From Dermanyssus gallinae (taxonomy: Eukaryota > Arthropoda > Arachnida > Mesostigmata > Dermanyssidae), in NCBI GenBank assembly GCA_003439945.1, contig QVRM01001396.1:1-64000 (forward strand): 64,000 nucleotides of DNA, read 5' to 3'. Both the position numbers and the translations under genes were made by a program. Shown here one piece after another: positions 11,704 through 23,810 of this stretch; positions within the stretch are counted from its first letter, which is position 1; the number at the start of each line of letters is the position of its first letter. The notes under the pieces are model-generated. The model made no database searches. It worked only from the letters and a program-made list of their open reading frames with translations, and was not told where the DNA came from.

Positions 11704-12280
11704 GTAAGTAGCGGCAAACAACGGTCGTAAAGCTTTCGCTGTTATTGCCGATGAAGATTGATAACATGTGTGTTCTATGTCACGCTCTTAGTGACAAAAC
11801 TGATACAGATGTGTCTCGAGCGCGATACGCGATGTAATATGCTACTAGAGTGTTATGGTGATATGTGGACGCAAAAATCGAAATGACTTCATTGAATGCT
11901 GTATTGACGTTAAGATACGGCGCGATGTCGAAATTGGCGTAAAGAGGACACTGTAACCTAACCATTCGTGCACAACCTTTGATGATAGTAAGAAAAGCGT
12001 TTGCTCGAGACGGAACCAACTTCCGTCGTTTGGCATCGTTTTTTCTATCCCGCCGATTACGTTAATAAATGATGTTTCGTGGGCGTGCTTCTGCCTGCGT
12101 TCGCACAGAACATCGTATGCTGTTAATGAAGATCTATGTGCATATGCATTACTTATACATTTATAAATATGATTGGTCTTCCTAAACCTTTACATTCATC
12201 TGCACATGCATGCCCTTAAGGTTTGCAGAACATAATAAAGACAGAGATGTCGTGTGGTTGCGTGTGTGGACTCGTTGCAG
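11704..12280 (+). other. noggin intron 2
   Basis: A 577-bp intron with donor GTAAGT and acceptor TTGCAG. Its content is plain AT-rich sequence with no repeat or coding signal that I recognise. Confidence 0.9.
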
Positions 12281-12477
12281 GCATGACGTGTCGCCCGCAC
12301 AAGCAGAAAGAGCTTAAGTTGCTGTGGTGGCACTGCACGACCGGAGCGTACCTGCACCGTACGCAGGTCAATCAGACGCACTTCAACGCCGAAAAGCAGG
12401 CGTGTACGTGGATACGCATGGTGTACACCGTGCTCAGTGAATGCCGATGCCGATGCAAAAACGACGACGAATCGTGA
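12281..12477 (+). CDS. nog: noggin, coding exon 3 of 3
   Basis: Last coding exon, residues 207-271, after a clear TTGCAG acceptor at 12275-12280. It completes Gly207 and continues MTCRP, matching the vertebrate GMVCKP. It contains WWHC, then a cysteine in KQACTW, and ends in SECRCRC plus a short acidic tail before TGA at 12475-12477. Across exons 2 and 3 there are nine cysteines (172, 195, 202, 210, 225, 248, 261, 263, 265). Their number and order equal those of vertebrate noggin, whose C-terminal cystine knot holds the secreted dimer together. An NQT glycosylation sequon lies at 237. No frameshift or internal stop is seen, so the gene looks functional. Confidence 0.95.
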
Positions 12478-13669
12478 CGGGCAGCCTTATGCCGTCAAGG
12501 TCAACGTCAAGGTCAACGCTATCTGCTGCTGCTGCGCACGCAGCGCAGCCCAGTACGTCGTCACGGTTAATGGGGCTCGCAGTGCAAAAAGTCGTCGACG
12601 CCCGTCGACCAGCCTATTTGCCGGCACTTCTCGGTCTCGTGTCACTACGTTCTACGTGCCTATGCCGGCTTGAGCGGCACAGCCATAGTCATCTGTCCAT
12701 CCATCTATTCATGCATTCGTTTAGTGAGGCCGGAAACGCGGCGCGGGCGGTCAGAAGCGCAAACCAAGCTATCGTAATACCAGCAGCAGCAGCAGCAGCA
12801 GCATCAGCAGTGGCAGCTGCAGGAGCAGTCGCGTCGACAGCATCAGCAAATACAGCATAGTCTCTCAGCTAACCCCCAGTTGCTATTGTTGTTACAATTT
12901 GTGTGCGTTATTGTACGACATTACCGCCCCTGTAGCTCCTCCACAAGCACAACTACAGCAAAAAACGTTTTGGTTTTGGTTGATACTATAATAACGAGGA
13001 GCCAGTCAAGTAGTGGAGCTTGCCCGTTGTCGAAATGCTGTTGCGCTATTGTCGCCCGATTTTCGCCGCCGCTGTTCACAGCGTACTGACAGACGAGCGG
13101 GACGTTCTTTCTGTCTGTCTTCTTTTGTCACAACATCACATGCTTCTACTAGGACTGACTCTAACTACTACTACTACTACTACTATCACAAGTGCGGAGG
13201 ACAACAACAACAACAACAACAGCAAAAGCAACATTTACTTCATGTTAATGTTCGGGTTGGCGAAGTCTGCATTTCTGCACATGTCATGCACGGGCGTAAC
13301 GGGCTGCCTTACATTCGAATGTACGCACCCGTACCCGCACACCCACACCGACAAACACAAACAAACATATAAATAGGCCGATAGATGCACATATCCATGC
13401 TGTATACACATGCATCTCCGATGTATAGCCACGCAGCGTACAGTCAGTCAGACACGCGCTTGAAAAACAGACGACTGATGACGATGATTTAGCTACTGGC
13501 GAATGCTTGTTTAAAACGCGATGCGCAAATGTGTGGCGTATACCGTTCCCACTATCTGCCCTTTGTCCGTTCGTTCGCCCGTCCCCCGTCCGCCGCCGCC
13601 GCCATCCAAATCCTCATAAATTAGTATATCATCATCATAGTATTCACCTCATCACCACCACCATCATTA
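12478..13669. other. noggin 3' flank, simple-repeat rich
   Basis: Holds CAG/GCA triplets at 12780-12840, ACT at about 13165-13185 and CAA at 13200-13225. The noggin 3' UTR must begin here, but no AATAAA follows soon after the stop, so its end is not assigned. Frames at 12441-12860 (+) and 13013-13372 (+) look repeat-derived. Confidence 0.5.
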
Positions 13670-13850
13670 TCGACATCATCATCGTCATAGTATTCACCCC
13701 ATCATCGTCATAGTATTCACCTCATCATCGCCATAGTATTCACCCCATCATCGGCATAGTATTCACCCCATCATCGGCATAGTATTCACCCCATCATCGG
13801 CATAGTATTCACCCCATCATCGGCATAGTATTCACCCCATCATGATCATC
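13670..13850 (+). repeat. 23-bp minisatellite, about 7 copies
   Basis: The unit is CATCATCGGCATAGTATTCA plus CCC. Early copies carry variants at the GGC position (GTC, GCC) and CCT in place of CCC. The last four to five copies are identical, so homogenisation is recent at the 3' end. There is no spacer diversity, so it is not a CRISPR array. Confidence 0.9.
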
Positions 13851-14145
13851 ATCCTATTACAGTTATCACTGTTCATTCATTGTTCACTCAGTAAGGCGGC
13901 AGCCCCGGTAGTTTTCTAGTCGTAGCTAGAACAACCGAACAGCCAATCAATTAATGAATGAGTAAATCAATCAATCAATCAATTGAATACAGACACGCAT
14001 TCAGCCTGTTTCAAGCGTCGAGACGACGCCTACAGGAGATCGCACCACCCAATGAGATTATCAACACGCGCGCCTTTGCGCTCGAGGGGATCTTGTCAAG
14101 TGATGATGATTGACAACGATGATTATGCAAAGAAGGACGTTGTAA

Positions 14146-14242
<97 letters not shown>
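14146..14242. repeat. (TTA)n microsatellite, about 32 units
   Basis: Pure TTA triplets over about 97 bp, ending at TTGTGACAAC. Confidence 0.97.
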
Positions 14243-14249
14243 GTGACAA

Positions 14250-15234
14250 CTCATTATGAGAGAATTATTATCATTACTGTTATTGTGATTAGTGTGGCCA
14301 ATATTGGTATCGTGCATTCATCCACTCATTGCTGTCAATCGGGCGTGCGCTCAATGTAATATTGCTCAACTTCAATCAAAAATGGCTGAATGTTAGGCTG
14401 ATTGGAGACCATTTGCGACATTGTGGACATGGCAACAACAACAAAAGCCTTGATAAATTGTCGTCAGTCAGCAAACACAGGCAGATCGGCAGGCCCTAGC
14501 TGTAGGCCAACGCAACCTGTAGCATGTCTGGAAAGCACACTACGGGGCAGCACGAATGATGTCGTTCGCAAACGGTTGCAACGCCCGGACATGCGGACGG
14601 GTGGTTGACTCTTACACCTTAGAGATAAGCGTCCACCTCACACCACCATCCTTGTCTCTTCTGATCAACCGTTACTCTGTACTACCCATAAGTGCTACAT
14701 ATGTGCAGCACACATCGCGCAGAGGACGCAAGTGACCCGACCCCACAAACCCGAAACAGCCAAATCGACCTTGTTTTGGTCGTTTTTTTGTTTGGCCTTG
14801 TTAATCCGTCGTTAACAAGCTAAGCCTAAATACAACATGAACGCTAATCAGAACAGCTCCGGCGACGACATGCGAATACCAATGTAAGAACACCAAGAAA
14901 TGAAACAGCAAAACCTATGATGGAAACAGCTATGATAGCGACAACAACAACAACAATAACATGTACAAAATTAATAGTATTCAAATTGGAATTAAGCAAG
15001 CAGTTGCTACAACGTGTTGCAAACGACAATGCTAATGTTAAGGCAAACAGTCTAGTTAGAGCTAACTGAACGTAACGACGTCAGAAACATCATTGGAAGC
15101 AATGCAAGCAGCGACTACGAAAACGATAACAACAATAACAGCATACACAATGCTTCGAACGCCCAGCGAAATCTGCTCGTCAGGTTTTGCCAGTCGTAAC
15201 CGTTATATTATTATTAGTCGATTATTTTTGTAAC

Positions 15235-15291
<57 letters not shown>

Positions 15292-15306
15292 TATATGTAT
15301 GCATTC

Positions 15307-15347
<41 letters not shown>

Positions 15348-15418
15348 CGACAGAGAATAATAGAGGCAGCTATAGTTCATTACACGTGGATTGCGTATAC
15401 TGAACTCTAGTTTGCTCT

Positions 15419-15453
<35 letters not shown>

Positions 15454-16439
15454 GCAAAAGAACATTGTGTAGACAGACGACTGGACTCTGGTTTCTGTCG
15501 ACTCTAGTTCCTCAGAGAGGATCCACACCTTGCAACGCTTCGTCACCGCATGATTGACAATGATGATGATGCTGATGCTGAAGAGACGCGTTTTTTTTCT
15601 CGTCATCAACCATCCTGTCCCGCTTCGGGACACTGATGTGCACGGTCAGTGTGGACGGCCGACACGTTGCTGACACGATAATCCCCCCACACGTTGCCCT
15701 CCGCCTCTGCTTCTTCTTCCCCCTCGTCTACACGTCTTGGCACGCGTTACGTGCACCACACATTACGGGGGTGCGGAGGGGAGCGGCACTGCTGCGATTC
15801 GCTCCGACTTACATGTGTGATATGGCTGTGGCTGACACATTTGCGTGTGTGCGAGTGTCTGGGTGTGTGTGTGTGTGTGTGTGTCTGTGTTTGTCTATGT
15901 GTGTACATATATGTGTTGGGGGCGGCTCTATGGCGGGTGTTATCCGTCACTCATAACGATATGTGGTATCATCGGCGTTCCCCCTTATGTCTTTCGTCAC
16001 GCACGCAGCAGCTGCAGCAGGCACAGGGCAAGCAAGCCTGCAGTTTTTCCTGACGAGCCGCAAAACTCATTTGGCGTGCTGCGTCTTGCCCGAATCTTGC
16101 CCCCGTCCACTCTACCCTGCCGTGAAGCATAGATACACGCCGACGACGACAACAAAGAACAAAAAGACGAAGAAGAAGAAACAGAAGAAGAAGACAAACT
16201 AAAACTAAATGTGACGGCAAGAAAACTAACTAACGGCCTCATTAGTCGCCACGTTTGTACGCATTTGTGTGGCGCAGGCTGTGTACATAACAAAGTGTAC
16301 ATACTATTTATTATTTATATCGTAAATATTGTTTTATTAATGTTATTAAGAAGGATAATACTATCGACGGGCTAAAAGGATACAAATAAAAATTGCAATT
16401 TGCCATCAGCAAAACTAAGGTCGTGTTGCATTTAGCGCA
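14250..16439. other. intergenic, microsatellites only
   Basis: (TA)n at about 15238-15297, 15330-15348 and 15422-15450, (CT)n at 15309-15329 and (GT)n at 15863-15883. A GC-richer part at about 15600-16150 has frames on both strands (15636-15956 +, 15997-16302 -) without recognisable domains. AATAAA occurs at 16384, but its relation to noggin is unknown. Confidence 0.5.
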
Positions 16440-17208
16440 GATGATACATATATATATATAGTACTTTGAATTTTACCACCGAACCAAAACCACCAAGGTT
16501 TTCCGGTTTGTCGTGCGTTGAAGCGCCATTTATCAGCTACACACAGGTCAAATTTTGCGAAAATAGGTGGCGGCGTTTATTAATTGAGTTTGGTTCAAAA
16601 ACGTAAAAAGAAGAACCCCGGTGATTTTTAAGGAGCCAAAAATGAAGCAACAGAGATTTTGCACCAATTGTGTGTTTAAAACAAAGTCATATGGTCTAAA
16701 GCGATGGATATCTTACGAACTGCTTATAGTGATTAATGATGTCACGTGCATGGCACTGTCGCGCGTGTCTTGAAACACATATGTGGTCCCGTAGATTTCG
16801 CCGCAGGCGTGAGGAAACCCAAGATGACCCCGGTTTGGGCAGGTTTTTGACGTTAACACCAGAAGATAACGTTGGAAAATCTGTAATTTTCTAGTCAACT
16901 ATTGTCGAATTGCTACTAGAGAGATATCCGAGGAATTACATATAGCTTATGGGCTAGTTCCAACAGTCTTTGTCGATATTTTATGCGTCAGAAGACTACT
17001 CGAAGAAATTTTGTTCTAATAATGTTGATTTTCTAAATGAACGCTCGTCGTGAAATATCCGAACTGGCTATTCAAACAATGGTGGGAGGCTCTGGATTTC
17101 CTCAAAAAGTGACTACAGGAGACGAGTCATGGGTACGTATATGGTCACGACATCGAAACCAAAGCCAAATCCTCCCAGTGGTGCTTCCAAACAAAGTGTT
17201 TTAGAAAA

Positions 17209-17253
17209 GAATCAAATCATCCCACACAGTCAACCTGTGTGGGATGATTTGAT
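17209..17253. repeat. perfect hairpin, 20-bp arms and 5-nt loop
   Basis: Arms 17209-17228 and 17234-17253 are exact reverse complements (core CATCCCACACAG / CTGTGTGGGATG) around TCAAC. It lies inside the mariner remnant, directly after the first catalytic region. Confidence 0.95.
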
Positions 17254-17344
17254 TACATTCCAGTGGTTTTATTTGCTTATACGTAGAGGCAAAAATTGTC
17301 TCCGTATGAACGTGTACACCGGATTAATCAAGTGAAAACTTTAC

Positions 17345-18125
17345 ATATCCTCCAGGTTCGGACGTGTCCAGTCTAGCAGAGTTCCACGCACAGAGGCGGC
17401 GTTACCCCGCTGAATGCCCAGCAATAGTCTCTGGTGCAGGTACTCGACAGCTCTAGTGTCCCCTGTCGAACGGTTGAGCGCCTTGCCGACACGTTAAATG
17501 AGTTTGTGCGTCTTCGGGCCAGGTTCCCCCGGTGTCTCGAATGCCAGCGGGTGAAAATCGTAGGGGTAGGTAATACTGGCATACTTTCTGCATTTATTCG
17601 CCTCCGCCAGTATAGATGCGTGACCAGTATGTTCCGCTTTCGCACTGACCATTTAGGGGGCTAATGAGTCAGTAACGGTTGCATCCTATACTAGCCTGCG
17701 ACCTATCTCATATATATCTCCGTCCGGTCGCTTTCTATCATTCCTGCAGAGGCAAGATGGCTCGAGAATGCAAGGAAAGCCAGCAGACCTCAAGGCTCAA
17801 CTAAGTGCCCTACTAACTCCCGTTAAGTGCTGTGTGCCGGGCTCGACGACCTGAGCTTAAAGCACTGCATCTACATTGGTGCGGGAGTACGAGAGCTGTC
17901 CCCAGGCGCAGCCCCGCACTAATCCGAACAGTGTCGTCGTCTAGTAGAGTGCCTAAGTGAACACTGGGGAGAGCCTGTACCCAGGCCCCGGCACTTTTTG
18001 CAGACACCGCCCGTAGCCTGGCCTTGTCAGTCGTAGTGGGGCTTGCTCAAGTAGATGCACAAATGTCTTCCCCTGCAGTGGGGTCGACCAGCCCTTCTGG
18101 GGAAGGGTGTCAGTGGGTATGACAC
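17345..18125 (-). pseudogene. LINE 3'-end fragment nested in the mariner remnant
   Basis: On the minus strand three frames together give ARLRAVSAKSAGAWVQALP, then LDDDTVRISAGLRLG, a HQCRC cysteine group and ARHTALN. Later come FHPLAFETPGEPGPKT, TGDTRAVEYLHQRLLLG and IQRGNAASVRGTL. This order resembles, from memory, the C-terminal region after the reverse transcriptase in a widespread group of animal non-LTR elements (putative restriction-like endonuclease region). Stops and frameshifts break it. The flanking mariner parts resume on both sides, so the insertion is younger than the mariner copy. Confidence 0.6.
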
Positions 18126-18689
18126 CGCACAGAGGCGCTTACTCATTTTGATAAAAATTGATATTTTTTGTATTCCTGTAACCTCTCTATTTGCCGGACC
18201 TGACTCCCTACGACTCCATAGATTTTTATCTGTGTTCCCACCGATGAAAAAATTAAGGGACAACGTTTCGAGGCTATAGAGAAGATAAAGAAATGTTCGA
18301 AGAAGCAACTCAACTTGACTCTAAAATACGCGTTAAAAAACATTTAGAGAGTGCATAAGAAGGTGAAAAAATTGCATTGTAGCAGACAAGAGCTAGTTTG
18401 AAGAAACAAAGATATTTTGGGAAAAACAAATAAATATTCGTTTTATAAATATGTATGAGAACTTTTCAACTCACCCTCGTAAGTACACATGCAGTGTCCC
18501 CAAGTACTAAGTTCCCTGTGCAGCTGTCAAACGCGTCTCGTGTCACCCAACGACGGAAACAGCAGACGACGGAAACGTCAGCTTATGAGAAATTAGTATC
18601 ATAGAGTAAACAATTACTTTTGTAGTTATTTTCCTTAAATGTCGTGCAAGCACATATATATATATATACATATATATATCATAACATAT

Positions 18690-19335
18690 GTACACATTTT
18701 AAGGTTTGGTAGAACTCGACAAGAAAATGCATCTTCCCAATAGAAGGAGACGGGTAAAACGTCTTATTTAGAAGTGAGAATAAAATTGATAAAAATAGCT
18801 ATTCAGCCTTTTTCTCCTACACAGTTGTGCGTAATCTGGCCCGCCGCAAGCCAGCGAAAGACGATTAGCGGCATTAAGGAACGCCATAAAAACGTCGATA
18901 CGTTGTTATGTCTTACGTTGAAGCTTTCACGTGCAGAACTGTGAACAATTTGCCATTACGACCAAAAATGTACGCCTTAAAGACTGTTCTCAGGCAATAG
19001 CTAATTTAATAATAATCAATTTCGTACCAAAGTGATAATGCTACGTTACTAGTTGCCAAGTAACTACGTTTTTCGACAGCATATATAGTTGTTATGTGTT
19101 ACATTGAAGCTTTGACGCTTCAAGCTGCAAATGTTTGCCAAGACGTTTTTGTCCCCTCTTTCCATTAGAAGACCATATTTTCTTGTCGAGTTCTCCCAAA
19201 ACTCAAAATATGTACTGAACGTTCTATTACACCCTTGCTGAATCAGGCCGAAATCCTGGCAAGTATACACGCCTTCGCTTTCGATATGGCGGCAACTACG
19301 TAACGCAGCACTATCACTTTTGTACAAAAATGATA
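18690..19335. repeat. unclassified dispersed repeat, copy 1
   Basis: About 640 bp related in the same orientation to 58980-59440. Shared blocks include GCAAGC.AGC.AAAG, CATTAAGGA, CATAAAAA.GTCGATA, CAATAGC, TTTCGTACCAAAG, GCTACGTTAC and GTAACT. Within this copy the block at 19018-19080 recurs inverted at about 19275-19335, giving a fold-back. There is no coding potential and no known family was recognised. Confidence 0.55.
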
Positions 19336-19619
19336 GGCATTATATTTATTATTCGCTAAAAATAGTCTTTTGGGGCGAATTTTGTTGGTCAAAATGACAA
19401 CATTTCACGGTTCTGAATGTAAAAAGCTTGTTTTTGAGGAAAGTGAATGCATTTACGCACTTACGCAACGGGTATAGGACGGCAGCCTACCATCTGAGAC
19501 TATGGCGCTATGTGGCGTTCGGCCCCGACATCTGGATCTTGTACCGTCGAGACCCAAACCCACTAAACACACCTCCCCTCTTAAGCTTCTCTCGCTATCA
19601 GCCCAGATCTTCATTTAGT

Positions 19620-20720
19620 AGTTCTGTGGACTGACAGGAACTGTGGCGGGTGCCAATCGGATCAAGCGGTTCCACACCTCATCAGACGCGGTTTGCCCAT
19701 TGACCTGTGAACCCGGCCTTCTGTAGGCAGCGTCGTCTTCCTGCTGTCCGGAGATGTCGCCGAAGCCGTTCAGTTTCGAGAGTGGCCTTCTCTCTCGGCA
19801 TCCCTTCCGCCAGTAATCTCCCCTTTTCCCAGTTCTAGCCCAAACCGCAGATGTAGCTTGCAAGTCCTTGCAGGCCCTCTCGGAGTGCCTCCTTGACCCC
19901 TGCGTCTGCCAGCCTATCCTTAGTCGCCAGCAGTGTCTTACAGACGGCTAGAGTGTGGAAGGCGTCGTCGTCGGTTCCCGTTTTGCAGTGGAGGCAGAAC
20001 GCCAAAGGTGACTTTTGCATTCTATGCAGATACGTTTGGGAAGCGCCGTTTTCTGTTAGAAGTTGCGTCATGTAGTACGTGAGCTCTCCTCCAGGACGTT
20101 CGTTGCATTTCTTGATTGACCGGATGATAACCGGATGATATCTTTGACAGACGCCCCTGATTCGCCGCTTGGGATCCCATCCCACTTGGCCTGACATCGG
20201 GCTTGCGTTTCTCTTCTGGTTTCTTCCTTTCCGAGCAGCGGTTTGTCCCATAGTTGTTTGCGCTCGCCAGCGTTCAGGTTCCACGGGACAGCGCCTGCCA
20301 GCACTAGCGCAGCCGACATAGTAACCGTCCTGTATGCCCGTGTAATCCTAAATGCAGGGGCACGCAACGCTTTTCTAAGCATGTCCCGGTTCCTAGCGTG
20401 AAAGTTGCATGCGTGGGCTAGGCTGAAACAGAGCAATGGACTTTGCAACTAATATAATAGGTCTTCTCTGTGTCTCCTTGGGCCCGCGGATGTTGGCCAT
20501 TAGCCAGGCAAAGTTGGTTGTGGCATTTGCTACCGCTTGTTTGATGTGAGGGTTACCGGTCGTATCTTGGTTTATGTTGACTCCGAGGAATTTTGCTGCT
20601 TTTACAATCTTTATCTCCGTGTCGTCCGACAATAGTCGATTGGGTGGGCATTTTTTGCCAATCAGAAGAAAGAGTTCGCTTTTGGCTGGGGCGTTAAGCC
20701 GTTAGCTTCCATTCCGAAAT
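19620..20720 (-). pseudogene. R1-like LINE, RT C-terminus and 3' part
   Basis: On the minus strand from about 20720 down: SELFLLIGKK and IKIVKAAKFLGVNI are typical of the region after the catalytic core of R1/LOA-type RT. IKQAVANATTNFAWLMANI, then several frame changes, and finally LTYYMTQLLTENGASQTYLHRM with the cysteine-histidine motif FCLHCKTGTDDDAFHTLAVC (about 19960-20080) follow. That motif is the C-terminal zinc-knuckle-like signature of this clade. The element is inactive. Confidence 0.8.
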
Positions 20721-21059
20721 ATATCTCGGTAAAGATTTATTCTGTTTGCTCATTACACGATCATACTGGGCCTTGGTATCAGCTTTGCTGTCGCGACAAT
20801 GGCCGTTCTTTCGTCTAGACTCTGCTACCGAGGCAAGAAGTCTTTTCATGCTACTTGCTCCGCCTGTCCTCGGCAGGACCTTAGCTAGGCCATTTGCCAG
20901 GATTTTTTGAGATCAGGAAGTATTGATCTTGTTTAATATCCAGAGTGGCCCGGCTGAATTGCTTCCCATTGCTGGCTCCATTTGATTAGGACGTCGATTC
21001 TGCTGATTAGTGTTCCCGCCGTCAGGCCGTTGATTAAAGGGTTTTTTGATGCCAATTCT

Positions 21060-21719
21060 TTAACTCATATGTCCCAGAGAATTTGTCTAGAAGGGACCTG
21101 TGCGGCTGCTGTGGAAGCCGTGCAACTTGCTCGTGCTATGTTAAGCGCCATGGGTATTTGAGTCTTGTTGTAGAGGCGACGTGTTATAGCTCTTGTAGTC
21201 GTGCGTTCCCATAAGGGTGTGGCATATAACATAATGCTGTCTTTCACTGATGCTAAGAGACGGCGTCGAGAATTGGTTGCTCCTCTGACCCGTGGGAGGA
21301 TTTTCCGTAGCTCGGTTGAGGCTTTGGCTGCTTTTTCTGCTGCATAGCGCACATGAGGTGTTCCTGTGAGAGCCCTGTTGAGGACCGCGCCCAGCTACTT
21401 AACCATGGGCGTGGGCGTTACTGGATGCCCTTCCAGGTGTAAATTTAGATTCCGTGGAGAACGCTTCAGACCATTTAGAAAAATTGCTTCCGTTTTTTGT
21501 AGAGCCAGTTTGAGGCCTTGCATGCAGATGTGTTGTCGGATATCCGCCAAGGCTCCGTTAGCTGTTCCTACGAGTAGATTTTCGTCACTGGTGTAAACGA
21601 TCGGTGCCAGATCATCTGCGTAGACGATTGAATAAACTCCCGGTGGATGAGGCAGTCTAAGTACCCCATCGTAGGTTACATTCCACAGGGTTGGTCCCAG
21701 TGCAGATCCTTGGGGAACC

Positions 21720-21721
<2 letters not shown>
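21060..21721 (-). pseudogene. R1-like LINE, RT core fragment
   Basis: A minus-strand frame 21721-21395 has VPQGSALGPTLWNVTYDGVL, then SIVYADDLAPIV with the catalytic YADD at about 21620, then GLKLALQKTEAIFLNG. The following frame (21352-21065) has AAEKAAKASTELRKILPRV and SIMLYATPLWE, again R1-like. It ends at LWDI, where a second, separate fragment (19620-20720) follows. The upstream edge is cut by (TA)n at 21722. Confidence 0.85.
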
Positions 21722-21753
<32 letters not shown>

Positions 21754-21780
21754 GGTTTATATATATATATATATATATAT
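21722..21780. repeat. (TA)n microsatellite pair
   Basis: Two TA tracts separated by CATGGTT, located exactly at the truncated edge of the RT fragment. Confidence 0.95.
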
Positions 21781-22173
21781 TGCTGCCGGGTTTATGCGGG
21801 AAAGATTAAAAACGGCTCGATCGTGTGACAATGATTCAAGCCAGGGAGAACTCTAGTATAGGATATGACTAAGCTTGATCCACTCACACTCTGTATGGTT
21901 TTACGCAACGCAGTTCAAAAAGGGGTTGATAGCAGAGTAGGCGGAGAACGGGAAATGTCATAAGCACTCAAATGTTAGGTATGCTTACAACGTAACACCG
22001 TCTGTTTTTGAGACGTAATCGCATCTACGCTAAGCTGAGGGACACCATGAGAAATAAGAGATCGGGCGAGTTCCTTCAGCAGAGAATTTTCTCTCTCAAT
22101 TTTGATCCAACGAGCCATTGCGGCAAAATGGTCCCGTGCTGAACTGACCCATTGACGCATAAGTTATATACAA

Positions 22174-22505
22174 ACGATGTCTACAACTGTAACGGAAAAC
22201 GTATTGAAATATATTTGCTCAGGGGTTATGTTGGTCCTTCCATTTTGGGGGCGGCCAATGTAGAGAGGTGTCCTTATAATGTGCAACATTTCTCATGCCT
22301 TAATTGAAAAGGTAATTAGCATAATGAATTAATAAAAAAAGGGAATATAAGAACGATGTCGACAATTGTAACGCGCAACGTAATTAAATGCATTTGCTCA
22401 CGGTTTACGTCGGTCGTTCCATTTTGGAGGCGGTCAATGTCGAGAGGTATCCTTAGCATGTACTACATTTCTCATACGTTAATTGAAACGGTAATTATTA
22501 CTCTA
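22174..22505 (+). repeat. tandem duplication, 179-bp period, two copies
   Basis: ACGATGTC(T/G)ACAA(C/T)TGTAACG starts copies at 22174 and 22353. TTCCATTTTGG, GGCGG(C/T)CAATGT and AATTGAAA(A/C)GGTAATTA recur in each. The copies are diverged. No coding frame or known family is recognised. Confidence 0.8.
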
Positions 22506-22699
22506 TATAACTGCCATAAAACGCACGCTCTAGAACCCACAGTACTGGCAGAGAAGCTTCAAACTGTAATTGTTTATTGGTATTATAAATAAAACGAATA
22601 TTTGTTTCACTCTTGATTGGTAGTAGGTTGTCTAGTTATGTCTTAAAAACGCCGTGGACGTATATTTTAATCGGAATTGTGCAATCAAGCTAACTGCCT

Positions 22700-23810
22700 G
22701 TCAGTATGTGATAACGGTCCAGATTATGATCTACAAGAAGTTTATATACATAATCGTTAACCTCGTGACAGTAGTCTTTCTTTAAGCATACAACGCGATA
22801 AATGCCAGCCCACTCTACAATGAGTTGATCGGTTTATCTGTTCACTTTTAGTCCATCAAGGCGTGCAACCTGCGTATCATCGTCGGCATAACAACGTGCA
22901 GATTTCATTTTCTTCTGTACAAGCGGCATGCTTGCAATGCTATTTCACACCACAGTACCGACCGACCGGCCGCCGCCGCCGCCGTCTTATTGAGGTCAAA
23001 CTGTAAGTGGTCTCGGATTTTTGGAGGTTAACAAGCTGGTCCGCTCCACGCATATACGTTCGAAAATATATGTCTACGGGTACACATGTACGCAGAAGAA
23101 GATATATCTCCATGCAACGCACTCGCTCAGTGTGCTGCATATTGTACAAATAAAAGCGAACTGACAAAGTCGCCCTGCGTGACTCTGATTGTCTTCTGCG
23201 TAATAAAATAGTCTCATTTTTTTACATTTATGAGATTATTTCTCTGCATGTCCAGTAGGATATTAAATATCTTGCCCCATGCGGATAACTTAACTCATAT
23301 TGTCTCCAGCAGAAAATCTCAGCGTACGTAATTGAATGCAGTTTTGAAATCGACGAACGCCGCGCAAGTAATCTCCTTTCGATGTAGACGTTCCACCACG
23401 TGATTGAGACGGTGGTATTTTATAGCGTCTTGGGCGGACCGCCGGGGGCAAATCAGTGTTGCTCCGACGGGAAAAGGAGTCATACATTGCGTCATTTTGA
23501 TAGGATGAATTTGATAGACTCGTCTTTTTTTAAATATCGGCAGCAACAGCTTGTCCTCCATTCGTCGAGAACCTTGCCCTGGTCTTTGTGTTGTAGCGTG
23601 TGTATGGAATAAAAAAATGTTCGTTACTGCACTTAAATGCTCGTAAGGGAAATTGGTCAGGACCCGCGGATTTTCCGTTGCTCTTGGACTTGGCTTTTGT
23701 GGTTGGTGTAGGCGTCTGCCTTGTGGACGGTTATGTGTTCCACTCGTAATCGCTGGGTTGGATGTGATGGCACGGTAAAAATTAAGGCACGTGAACGCAA
23801 TGCTCTTCAT
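22700..23810 (-). pseudogene. LINE reverse transcriptase remnant
   Basis: On the minus strand a frame from 23810 carries DKLLLPIFKK (the PIFKKG region), then after a frame change RSAQDAIKYHRLNHVVERLHRK and CAAFVDFKTAFNYV, the RT motif with the first catalytic Asp. Further down (about 22860) CYADDDTQVARLDGLKVN follows, resembling the YADD region. Several frame breaks separate these pieces. Jockey/CR1-like order; inactive. Confidence 0.7.

Larger units (their letters stand above)
16640..18481 (+). pseudogene. decayed mariner-type transposase, interrupted by a LINE fragment
   Basis: Fragments of a mariner DDD/D transposase read in order on the plus strand with several frame changes. ETHMWSRRFRRRREETQDDPG at about 16770-16830 is the end of the N-terminal helix-turn-helix region. 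TREISEELHIAYG follows at about 16912. VTTGDESWV at about 17107-17133 holds the first catalytic Asp. After an interruption at about 17345-18125 the C-terminal part resumes with remnants of the PDLAPxDFxLFP region (about 18190-18240) and GQRFEAIEKIK (about 18260-18290). The end matches a typical mariner terminal repeat, TTTTCAACTCACCCTCGTA at 18463-18481. No matching 5' terminal repeat is found near 16460. It is clearly inactive. Confidence 0.85.

Noticed and set aside
13670..13850. CRISPR-like array
   Set aside because: Units are contiguous with no unique spacers, and the window is eukaryotic.
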